Shown here piece by piece: positions 7,044-13,334 of a stretch of 14,921 nt of DNA; position 1 is the first letter of the stretch; every line of letters starts with the position of its first letter. Under the pieces are notes generated by a model, which worked only from the letters and a program-made list of their open reading frames with translations, was not told the DNA's origin and made no database searches. The stretch is from assembly GCA_019689955.1 (NCBI GenBank), contig JADGGM010000011.1, positions 1-14,921 on the forward strand. The letters are read 5' to 3'. The position numbers were made by a program, and so were the translations under genes. This DNA comes from Gemmatimonadaceae bacterium. GTDB lineage: Bacteria; Gemmatimonadota; Gemmatimonadetes; Gemmatimonadales; Gemmatimonadaceae.

Positions 7044-8257
7044 CAGCCCCTCCCTCCGCGCCACACCGGGGCGAGCTCGTCGAACAGCGCGTCCCACTGC
7101 GCGCGTACCTGCTCCCACGACGACCGCTCGGCCATCGCACGCCCGTTCCGCGAGAGGCGCGCGGCGAGCCCCGGTTCGTCGAGGATGCGCAGGACCGCGG
7201 CGGCCATGGCCGCGTCGTCGCCGTCGGGGACGAGGAGGCCCGTGTCGCCATCGCGGATGAGGTGCGAGACGCCCCCCACGCGGGTGGAGACCACCGGGAG
7301 CCCCATGGCCGCGGCCTCGATCACGGCGACGGGGGTGTTGTCGATGTGGTTCGTGCTGAGGAACACGTCGGCGGCATCCCCCTCGCGCCGCTTGGCCTCG
7401 GGGCCGAGGAAGCCGGGGAAGCGCACGGCATCGGCGAGGCCCAGTCGCTCCGCGTCGGCTCGCACCTCGGCGAGCATCCCGTTGTCCTGCCCCCCCATGA
7501 CCAGCGTGGCGTCGGGGCGCACGACGCGGACACGCGCCAGCACCGCGAGCGCCATCCGCGGATTGTAGATCGAGTGGAAGCTGCGCATCCAGAAGAGGCG
7601 CGGCGCGGGACGCTCGCGGACCCGGAACGGGTAGGCGGCGAGGTCGATCACGTTCGGGATCACGCGCGCCCGGAAGCCGTACGGCACCACCGCCTCGGCA
7701 AGGAAGCTCGACGGCGCCACAATCGCGTCCGCGCGGGCGAGGACGCGGCGCGTCCAGCGCGGGTAGCGGGCGAAGAACTCCGGCATCGCTCCCCCCCGCA
7801 GATGGAGGACGACGGCGCGGCGATGCCATCGGCCGAGCAGGGTGGCCACGTCCTCGACCACGAAGCTTGGCCCCCCGTAGCACTGGATCATCAAAACGTC
7901 GACCGACTGTCGCCACCGCGCCACAGTGACCGCGATGTCGGCGAGGCGCGCGTAGCGGCTGGCCGCGTGGGACACGGCGCGGACGTCGTAGCCGGAGTTG
8001 CCGAAGAGGTCGGCGAGGATCTCCCCCTGCGTGGTCACGCGCCCCGGGTTGCGCCCTACGAGGGGGCCGACCACGCCAAGGCGGGGCCGGGGCGCGCGCG
8101 AGGCGAGCTCGGGCGCAGGCACGACGGCGCGAGGGCGCGGACCACTCGTGCGGCCGCGCGGGGGAGATGCTGGTGGATCGCCGAGCACAGTGTCGAGGCG
8201 GCGGTTGGGGGAACGCTGGTGCGGCCGCACTTCGGTCGCTGCCGCGGCGACATCCAA
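7043..8257 (-). CDS. GT4 family glycosyltransferase (start uncertain)
   Basis: The protein has up to 404 residues and is a GT-B, GT4-type glycosyltransferase. RPRLGVVGPLVGRNPGRVTTQGE starts the recognisable N-domain near residue 58. HLRGGAMPEFF, the APSSFLAEAVV and RVIPNVIDL linker, and SFHSIYNPRMAL follow. NHIDNTPVAVIEAAAMGLPVVST contains the donor-site E-x7-type motif, and GLLVPDGDDAAM follows it. The first ~57 residues are Ala/Pro/Arg-rich and not conserved. The longest start is a TTG at 8257, preceded only by a weak GAGAG. GTG codons at residues 10, 24 and 46 are alternatives, so the N-terminus is unreliable. It is the first gene of the overlapping unit and faces the divergent control region. 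Confidence 0.85.
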   Translation of the reverse strand: MDVAAAATEVRPHQRSPNRRLDTVLGDPPASPPRGRTSGPRPRAVVPAPELASRAPRPRLGVVGPLVGRNPGRVTTQGEILADLFGNSGYDVRAVSHAASRYARLADIAVTVARWRQSVDVLMIQCYGGPSFVVEDVATLLGRWHRRAVVLHLRGGAMPEFFARYPRWTRRVLARADAIVAPSSFLAEAVVPYGFRARVIPNVIDLAAYPFRVRERPAPRLFWMRSFHSIYNPRMALAVLARVRVVRPDATLVMGGQDNGMLAEVRADAERLGLADAVRFPGFLGPEAKRREGDAADVFLSTNHIDNTPVAVIEAAAMGLPVVSTRVGGVSHLIRDGDTGLLVPDGDDAAMAAAVLRILDEPGLAARLSRNGRAMAERSSWEQVRAQWDALFDELAPVWRGGRG

Positions 8258-8298
8258 AAATTATGCCGCTCTCACATTCCGTTCGCCAGAGCCGGGCC

Positions 8299-8327
8299 TT
8301 ATTTCTCTCTCCCTGCCACGATATATT
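8299..8327 (+). promoter_or_regulatory. Candidate promoter for riboswitch 1 / Big_2 beta-helix lipoprotein
   Basis: TATATT (8322-8327) is 5/6 to the -10 consensus, with 17 bases back to a weak TTATTT. It is the only AT-rich patch in the leader and lies about 100 bases before the riboswitch, with a predicted start near 8334. The -35 is poor, so this may be an activated promoter or use another sigma factor. Confidence 0.4.
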
Positions 8328-8338
8328 CCACCCGCGCC

Positions 8339-8356
8339 GGAGCGGTGACCCGCTCC
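8339..8356 (+). other. Perfect hairpin in the leader (7-bp stem, TGAC loop)
   Basis: GGAGCGG and CCGCTCC are exact reverse complements around a 4-base TGAC loop, starting about five bases after the predicted transcription start. There is no T tract, so it is not a terminator. It could be an operator dyad or a structure at the 5' end of the mRNA. Confidence 0.4.
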
Positions 8357-8424
8357 GCGCTCCGTCGTTCTAGCAGGCGAACGTCAAGACCACAAACAGA
8401 ACGGCACGATCGCTCGCCCCTCGG

Positions 8425-8526
8425 GGGGCCGCGACAAGGGCAAACCCGGCGAAAGCCGGGGACGCAAAGCCAACGAAGCTACCGCACGCTTGCCGTGCCA
8501 CGCTGGTCGGGTTGCCGAACGGATCC
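8425..8526 (+). promoter_or_regulatory. Cyclic di-GMP-I (GEMM-I) riboswitch upstream of Big_2 beta-helix lipoprotein
   Basis: The element carries the GEMM-I core. GACAAGGGCAAACC (8433-8446) leads into a helix capped by a GAAA tetraloop (CCCGGC 8445-8450 with GCCGGG 8455-8460). GACGCAAAGCC follows (8461-8471), then a second helix (GCAC 8484-8487 with GTGC 8495-8498) and the closing GGTCGGGTTGCCG. GGGGCCG (8425-8431) can pair imperfectly with CGGATCC (8520-8526) as P1. The base matching the ligand-contacting G20 of the Vibrio Vc2 aptamer (middle G of GGG, 8439) is G, favouring c-di-GMP over 3',3'-cGAMP; the A47 equivalent in GCAAAGC is also kept. P1 ends about 6 bases before a GGGGGTAGGG Shine-Dalgarno tract and 17 bases before the ATG, so control of translation is likely. 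No intrinsic terminator is visible. Confidence 0.93.
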
Positions 8527-8543
8527 TTCACCGGGGGTAGGGC

Positions 8544-11500
8544 ATGCGTGCCTTCTTTCGTGTGAGTCCACCCGCCGTGCTGCTCCTTCCGTTCACGGTG
8601 GTCGGTTGTCTCGATACGGCTGCGCCGACGCTCGATGCACCGCATTCCGTGGCGTCGGTGATGGTACAGCCGGCAGCGGCCAGCGTGAACGTCGGCAAGC
8701 ACGTTTCGCTGAGTGCGACGGTGTTGGATCCGTCGGGCGCGCCGGTGTCGGGGCAGGCGGTGACGTGGACGGTGCAGGACAGCGCGGTTGCCTCGGTGAG
8801 CCCCGACGGCGATGTCACGGCCAAGCGCGTCGGCTCGACGCTCGTCACGGCCGTCAGCGCCAACAAGTCCGGGACGGCGACGATCACCGTCCTCCCTCCC
8901 CCAGTCGCGTCCATCGACCTCTCGCCGACGAGCGTGACGATCGCCATCGGCGACGCCATCACGCTCGTCGCCACCCCGCACGATGAGACCGGGGCCGCGG
9001 TGACGGGGCGCCCGGCCACGTGGGCGAGCGCCGATCCGACCATCGCGACCGTGTCGGCCAGCGGGAGGGTGACGGGGGTGAAGACCGGGACCACGAAGAT
9101 CACCGTCACGATCGACGGCGTGAGCGCGAGCGCCACCGTGACCGTGGCGACGGCGGCCGTCGCCACGGTGTCGGTGAGCCCGACCAGCGTGTCGATCGCG
9201 CCGGGCGCCACGACCCAGCTCGCCGCGACCACGCGCGACGCGCGCGGCGCGGTGCTCACCGGGCGCGCGATCTCGTGGAGCAGCTCGAACACCGCCGTGG
9301 CGACGGTGTCGTCGAGCGGGGTGGTGACGGGGGTCGCGGAAGGGTCGGCGACGATCACCGCGACGAGCGAAGGGAAGCACGGGACCAGCACGGTGTCGGT
9401 GACGAAGGCGCCGGTGGCGAGCGTCAAGGTGTCGCCGACCAGCGTGTCGCTCCAGGCCGGCGCCACGGCGCAGCTCACGGCGACCCCGCTCGACCAGAGC
9501 GGGCAGGCGCTCACCGGGCGGACGATCACCTGGTCGACCGGGAGCACCGCCGTCGCCACGGTGTCCTCGACCGGTCTCGTAAAGGGGGTGGCGCAGGGGA
9601 CGACGACGATCACCGCGTACTGCGAGGGGAAGAGCGCGCCGGTGGCCGTGACGGTGACGGCGACGGTCGTGCCCGTGGCCACGGTGTCGGTGTCGCCGGG
9701 GGCGGACACGCTGATCGTGGGGCAGAGCGGGCAGTTCACCGCCACGCCGAAGGATGGGAGCGGGAACGCGCTCTCGGGGCGCACGATCACCTGGACGTCG
9801 TCGAACACCGGGATCGCGACGGTGACGAGCACGGGCGCGGTGAGGGCCGTGGCCGCGGGGACGGCGACGATCACGGCGACGAGCGAGGGGAAGAGCGGGA
9901 CCGCGACGCTCCTCGTGAAGCCGGTGCCGGTGGCCGCGGTGTCGGTGACGCCGAGCAGCGCGAGCGTGCAGATGGGGAGCACGGTGCAGCTCTCGGCCAG
10001 GACGAGCGACGCGTCGGGGAACACGCTCACCGGGCGCACGGTCACGTGGAGCACGAGCAACAGCGGCGTGGCCATGGTGTCCGGGAGCGGGCTCGTGACC
10101 GCGACCGGGGCCGGCTCGGCGACGATCACGGCGACGAGCGAAGGGAAGTCGGGCACCGCATCGATCACCGTCGCCTCGACGAGCACGTCGCACAGCGGGT
10201 GGTACGTCTCGCCGAACGGATCGAGCAGCGGGAGCGGGAGCAGCAGCTCGCCGTGGAGCCTCGCGACCGCGTTCGCCGGCGGCAACGGCAAGATCCAGCC
10301 CGGCGACACCGTGTGGCTGCGCGGCGGGACTTACCGCGGGAGCTTCCACCCGCAGACCCGCGGGACGGCCAGCGCGCCGATCATCTTCCGCCAGTATCCC
10401 GGCGAGCGCGCCACGATCGACGGCAACCTCTCCGTCGACGGCCAGTACACCTGGTTCTGGGGCTTCGAGCTCACCAGCTCCACGACGAGCAACACCAACC
10501 TCGAAGCGATCACCTCGCACTGCCCGGGGTGCCGCTTCATCAACCTCGTCATCCACGACGAGTCGGGGAGCGGGCTCGGGCTCTGGTCCGAGGGGCCGGA
10601 CCAGGAAGCGTACGGCAACATCCTCTACAACATTGGCTACTACGCGCCCGGCGCCACGGAGTGGGCGCACGGGATCTACGCGCAGAACCAGACCGGTACC
10701 AAGCGGCTCATCAACAACCTGCTGTTCGACACGTTCGGCTACGGGTTCCACATCTACGGCTCGGACGCCGCGTACCTGCGCAACTTCACGATCGACGGCA
10801 ACCTGGTGGTGAACAGCGGGCTGGGCTCGGGGATGGACTACCAGATCGGCGGGAACGTGCCGGTGGAGAACCTCACCTTCACGCACAACATGAGCTACCG
10901 GAGCCCGGGGCAGCGCTACAACACCGCCCGCATCGGCTACGGGTGGGACAGCCCCGTGAGCTCCGGGGCGACCGTGACCGACAATTACTTCGTCGGGCAG
11001 GTGATGATCTCCCACTGGAGCAGCCTCACCTTCCAGCGGAACACCGTGATCGACCCGAGCGGCGCTCTGATCACGTTGGAGCTGGCCAGCGGGCAGAGCA
11101 CGACCACCGGCTCGTGGGGATCGAACAACTACTTCAAGACCACGAGCGGCTCGCCGTTCGCGCTGGTGAACTCCTCGGGCGGGCACGGCTACACGCTGAG
11201 CGGGTGGCAGCAGGCCACCGGCCTCGATGGGAGCAGCACGCTCACGAACGCGACGCCGACGAGCACCAAGGTCGTCGTGCAGCCGAACCAGTACGAGGCC
11301 GGGCGGGCGAACGTGATCATCTTCAACTGGGGGCACCAGGGGTCGGTGAGCGTGGATCTCTCCGGCGTGCTGAAGCCGGGGGAGGCCTACGAGGTGCGGA
11401 ACGCGCAGAACTTCTTTGGCGCACCGGTGACCTCGGCGACGTACGGCGGGGGGACGGTGACGCTTCCGATCACGAGCATCACGCCGCCGACGTCGATCGT

Positions 11501-11561
11501 CGGGAAGACCGGGGCCAGCACCGGGACGGAGCTCAACGTGTATGTGGTGCTCAAGAAATAG
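8544..11561 (+). CDS. Lipoprotein with six Big_2 Ig-like domains and a C-terminal right-handed parallel beta-helix
   Basis: The protein has 1005 residues. A signal peptide ends in the lipobox VVGC, with Cys22 as the lipidated residue. Six bacterial Ig-like (Big_2) domains follow at roughly 36-117, 120-201, 206-287, 290-373, 377-458 and 462-543, each with a 'GRxxTW...VATVS..G.V..V..G.A.ITATSEGKSGTA' core. From about 550 comes GWYVSPNGSSSGS and a PGDTVWLRGGTYRG entry into a right-handed beta-helix, as in pectate-lyase or chondroitinase-B-like proteins. A separate beta-rich C-terminal part (about 910-1005) ends NVYVVLKK. This resembles a surface-anchored stalk presenting a polysaccharide-binding or polysaccharide-modifying head; catalysis is not demonstrated. 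Cys360 interrupts the ATSEGK motif of domain 4, and a CPGC pair is at 660-663. It is preceded by the c-di-GMP riboswitch and GGGGGTAGGG. Confidence 0.9.
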   Translation: MRAFFRVSPPAVLLLPFTVVGCLDTAAPTLDAPHSVASVMVQPAAASVNVGKHVSLSATVLDPSGAPVSGQAVTWTVQDSAVASVSPDGDVTAKRVGSTLVTAVSANKSGTATITVLPPPVASIDLSPTSVTIAIGDAITLVATPHDETGAAVTGRPATWASADPTIATVSASGRVTGVKTGTTKITVTIDGVSASATVTVATAAVATVSVSPTSVSIAPGATTQLAATTRDARGAVLTGRAISWSSSNTAVATVSSSGVVTGVAEGSATITATSEGKHGTSTVSVTKAPVASVKVSPTSVSLQAGATAQLTATPLDQSGQALTGRTITWSTGSTAVATVSSTGLVKGVAQGTTTITAYCEGKSAPVAVTVTATVVPVATVSVSPGADTLIVGQSGQFTATPKDGSGNALSGRTITWTSSNTGIATVTSTGAVRAVAAGTATITATSEGKSGTATLLVKPVPVAAVSVTPSSASVQMGSTVQLSARTSDASGNTLTGRTVTWSTSNSGVAMVSGSGLVTATGAGSATITATSEGKSGTASITVASTSTSHSGWYVSPNGSSSGSGSSSSPWSLATAFAGGNGKIQPGDTVWLRGGTYRGSFHPQTRGTASAPIIFRQYPGERATIDGNLSVDGQYTWFWGFELTSSTTSNTNLEAITSHCPGCRFINLVIHDESGSGLGLWSEGPDQEAYGNILYNIGYYAPGATEWAHGIYAQNQTGTKRLINNLLFDTFGYGFHIYGSDAAYLRNFTIDGNLVVNSGLGSGMDYQIGGNVPVENLTFTHNMSYRSPGQRYNTARIGYGWDSPVSSGATVTDNYFVGQVMISHWSSLTFQRNTVIDPSGALITLELASGQSTTTGSWGSNNYFKTTSGSPFALVNSSGGHGYTLSGWQQATGLDGSSTLTNATPTSTKVVVQPNQYEAGRANVIIFNWGHQGSVSVDLSGVLKPGEAYEVRNAQNFFGAPVTSATYGGGTVTLPITSITPPTSIVGKTGASTGTELNVYVVLKK
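8649..10172 (+). repeat. Tandem array of six ~250-base Big_2-coding units
   Basis: Six in-frame units of about 250-258 bases each encode one Ig-like domain. Phrases such as GGGCGCACGATCACCTGGA and GCGACGAGCGAAGGGAAG recur at the DNA level, and the similarity is strongest from unit 3 on. Units 1 and 2 are the most diverged. This pattern fits growth by unequal recombination. Confidence 0.85.
10189..10796 (+). repeat. Beta-helix-coding direct repeat, copy A
   Basis: This stretch matches 14314-14921 in the same orientation and codon phase (offset 4125). The first ~274 bases differ at two sites (10400 and 10415). Bases 10463-10660 differ at about 34 sites by eye, and 10661-10796 at one (10697). 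It encodes the entry and first rungs of the beta-helix. The match runs to the window edge, so the real repeat is probably longer. Confidence 0.95.
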
Positions 11562-11694
11562 GGTAGTGATTCCGCGCGATTGGTGATAGCTTCTTGGGCG
11601 AAGTACCGCGGCCGCATCCGAGGTTCCGGGTACGGCCGCCGCGCTTCGCCGCTGCTCCACCCCTCGCCGCCGGTCGTCGCGGCCCTCCTCGGTC
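11562..11694 (+). other. Intergenic spacer with GC-rich dyad
   Basis: The 133-base gap between the beta-helix gene and the GT-C gene holds a perfect 7-bp inverted repeat (GCGGCCG 11608-11614 with CGGCCGC 11633-11639, 18-base loop). It has no T tract, so a terminator is not supported and read-through into the next gene is possible. No promoter is evident. Confidence 0.35.
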
Positions 11695-12993
11695 ATGGCC
11701 ACCCCCCTGCACCAGGCTCGCACCACCGCCGAACAGTACGCGCTCGTGAGTCCGACCCTTGCGGCCGTCGTCGGGTCGATCGTGGCGACGCTCGCGTTCT
11801 GGCTCGTCGTGCGCCCCTCGTTCCTCTCGGTCACGCCCGAGCACTTCGCGAGCCTCAACACCGATTACGTGGGGCAGGTGTCGGCGCTGACCGGCGGACA
11901 CGTCGGCTTCAACGTCCGCTACCCGCCCGGCTTCCCGCTCCTGCTCGCGGGGGTGTACCACAGTGCGCGGTTCCTGCACCTTCCGCTTGGCGTCGGCGTG
12001 ACGGTCTTCGTTCTCACGTGCCGCGGCCTCGAGTGCACGCTGGTGTATCGCCTCGCCCGAATGGCGTGGGACACGGGGCCGGCACTGGTCGCGACGCTCC
12101 TGTGGGCCACGTACCTCCTTCCGCTGTGGCTGACGACGTACCCGAGCCCGGAGACGCCGTTCATCCCCGCGCTCATCGGAGGGGTGCTGGTGTACTGGCG
12201 CGCCATCCAGGCGCGACGGCACGCGCGCATGCTTCTCTTCGGCGCGGGGGTGCTCGTGGGGATCGCGATGCTCATCCGGCCGATCGCGCTCGGGCTGGGT
12301 GGGCTCCTGGCGCTGCTGCTCTGGTTCTTCCTGCGCGATGTCGCGCGCGGCCGGCGCCTCGCGCTCGGCGCGCTCCTCGTCGCCGGGAACCTGCTCGCCG
12401 TGCTCCCGTGGGAGATCTGGGCGTACCAGCACGTGGGGCGAGTGATCCCGCTCAGCACCGGCGGCGTGCCGAGCATGGTCGATGGGCTGACGTACGCCGT
12501 GGACCCGCAGGACCATCGCCATGTGCACGTGCCGGCGGACGTGGAGGCGCTGCAGCGGGAGATCCTCGCGCGGCAGGACGTGCTGCGGACCCAGTCGTTC
12601 GGCACGGTCATGTCGTACCTGCGGGAGGAGCTCGCTCGCCGCCCCGCCGCCATGGCGAAATTCGTCGCGCTCAAGGCGGCGAGCAGTTGGTACGCCACCG
12701 ACAGCTCGCGCTACGACCGGTTCGTGCTGCTCGTTCAGGCCATCTATCTGCCCATCATCCTGATCGGGACGTGGAGCGCGTGGCGGCGCGGGGGGTGGAC
12801 GCGGCGCTTCGCCATCCTCGCGTGGGGCACCGCGCTCTGGTTCTGGGCGATGACCATCCTCGTCCTCTCGATCGCGCGCTACATGACCCCTGCCCTCGGA
12901 CTGTTGTTCGCGCTCGTCCCCGGAGCGCTCGTGGACGTCCGACGGCTCAACCTTCGTTTTCGCCGCCGCGCGCTCGTGACGACTGCCGACTGA
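11695..12993 (+). CDS. Multi-pass GT-C type membrane glycosyltransferase (PMT_2/ArnT-like)
   Basis: The 432-residue polytopic protein has about nine to ten hydrophobic segments, for example near residues 21-39, 97-109, 128-147, 157-168, 180-194, 198-213, 222-238, 344-360, 372-392 and 398-413. After the first segment, a loop with NTDYVGQ and VRYPPGFPLLLAG fits the acidic first loop and Y-P-P motif of the PMT_2/GT39/GT83 membrane glycosyltransferases. ARYMTPALGLLFALVPG at the C-terminus is also typical. Such enzymes take sugars from polyprenyl-phosphate donors on the periplasmic side and attach them to lipids, glycans or proteins. The ATG at 11695 lacks a clear ribosome binding site, so a slightly later start (GTG, residue 18) is possible. 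It lies between the two riboswitch-controlled genes and may be co-transcribed with the first. Confidence 0.82.
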   Translation: MATPLHQARTTAEQYALVSPTLAAVVGSIVATLAFWLVVRPSFLSVTPEHFASLNTDYVGQVSALTGGHVGFNVRYPPGFPLLLAGVYHSARFLHLPLGVGVTVFVLTCRGLECTLVYRLARMAWDTGPALVATLLWATYLLPLWLTTYPSPETPFIPALIGGVLVYWRAIQARRHARMLLFGAGVLVGIAMLIRPIALGLGGLLALLLWFFLRDVARGRRLALGALLVAGNLLAVLPWEIWAYQHVGRVIPLSTGGVPSMVDGLTYAVDPQDHRHVHVPADVEALQREILARQDVLRTQSFGTVMSYLREELARRPAAMAKFVALKAASSWYATDSSRYDRFVLLVQAIYLPIILIGTWSAWRRGGWTRRFAILAWGTALWFWAMTILVLSIARYMTPALGLLFALVPGALVDVRRLNLRFRRRALVTTAD

Positions 12994-13081
12994 CGCGCAA
13001 GAGCGATGGGTTCACGCGCGGCGACAACAGATGGTCTGCCTGACCGAACAGTCAACAGGCGGGAAAGCCCCATCTCTTTGC

Positions 13082-13110
13082 TTGAGCGATTCGCCTGTGT
13101 CCCTAATACT
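13082..13110 (+). promoter_or_regulatory. Weak candidate promoter for riboswitch 2 transcript
   Basis: TTGAGC (13082-13087) and AATACT (13105-13110) are 17 bases apart, each about 4/6 to consensus. The stretch is AT-richer than its surroundings. Transcription would start near 13117, roughly 95 bases before the aptamer, similar to the arrangement upstream of riboswitch 1. Confidence 0.35.
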
Positions 13111-13119
13111 ATGGGCACA
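13096..13119 (+). promoter_or_regulatory. Dyad overlapping the candidate -10 (possible operator)
   Basis: TGTG-T-CCC and GGGCACA form a 7-bp inverted repeat with one bulged T around a 9-base centre, TAATACTAT. The centre covers the candidate -10 box, a position typical for a repressor site. No cognate regulator is in the window. Confidence 0.3.
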
Positions 13120-13210
13120 ATTCGCTGCCGAGCTGTCCAATTCGGGTTTGGGCACCAACGCAGCGACGAACCGAGGCGACGGAAGGACGATCGCATGGGC
13201 CCGGAGTGGC

Positions 13211-13312
13211 CCGTCGCGACAAGGGCAAACCCGGCGAAAGCCGGTGACGCAAAGCTACGAGGCTACCGCACCCTGCACGTTGGGGTGCCACGCTCGTCGG
13301 GCTGCCGGACGG
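13211..13312 (+). promoter_or_regulatory. Second cyclic di-GMP-I (GEMM-I) riboswitch
   Basis: The core is nearly identical to the first element for about 38 bases: GCGACAAGGGCAAAC, CCGGC-GAAA-GCCGG (13231-13244), GACGCAAAGC. It ends CGTCGGGCTGCCGG. P1 is clean: CCGTC (13211-13215) pairs with GACGG (13308-13312). The second helix has changed sequence but kept pairing (GCACCC 13268-13273 with GGGTGC 13283-13288, against GCAC/GTGC in copy 1), which is covariation in favour of a functional RNA. The ligand-contacting G (13224) is kept. The aptamer ends 22 bases before the ATG. Unlike copy 1, no purine-rich ribosome binding site follows, so the output mechanism is unclear. Confidence 0.93.
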
Positions 13313-13334
13313 ACGCTACAACCCGGTACCCTCT

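Larger units (their letters stand above)
8258..8543. promoter_or_regulatory. Divergent control region between polysaccharide operon and beta-helix lipoprotein gene
   Basis: These 286 bases separate the two divergent transcription units. They hold a plus-strand promoter candidate (8299-8327), a perfect 7-bp hairpin (8339-8356) and the c-di-GMP riboswitch (8425-8526). For the minus-strand operon only a weak -10-like CATAAT lies next to the TTG codon; no convincing -35 was found, so its promoter is not called. Confidence 0.6.
12994..13334 (+). promoter_or_regulatory. Leader and control region of the second beta-helix lipoprotein
   Basis: These 341 bases hold a weak promoter candidate (13082-13110) overlapped by a dyad (13096-13119), and the second c-di-GMP riboswitch (13211-13312). 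Small open frames cross the region, but none shows a family signature or a ribosome binding site, and none is called. Confidence 0.6.

Noticed and set aside
5091..7568. 825-codon plus-strand open frame opposite the amidotransferase
   Set aside because: The sequence is Arg/His/Glu-rich with no motif, while the minus strand encodes a full-length AsnB with all active-site motifs.
8425..8526. cGAMP (GEMM-Ib) or another riboswitch class
   Set aside because: The base corresponding to position 20 is G in both copies, where cGAMP-selective variants carry A. The GAAA-capped helix and GACGCAAAGC core are GEMM-I specific, so c-di-GMP is preferred.
8649..10172. CRISPR array or mobile-element repeats
   Set aside because: The ~250-base periodicity is fully explained by in-frame Ig-like domain codons. 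There is no short repeat-spacer pattern, transposase or terminal inverted repeat.
8370..11861. 1163-codon open frame on the minus strand opposite the Big_2 beta-helix gene
   Set aside because: It is a GC-driven shadow with Arg/His/Pro/Gly-rich composition and no domain. The plus strand has a riboswitch, ribosome binding site, lipobox and recognisable domains.
13054..13080. Intrinsic terminator after the GT-C gene
   Set aside because: GGCGGGAAAGCCCC can only form a 3-bp stem and the following T-rich stretch is interrupted.
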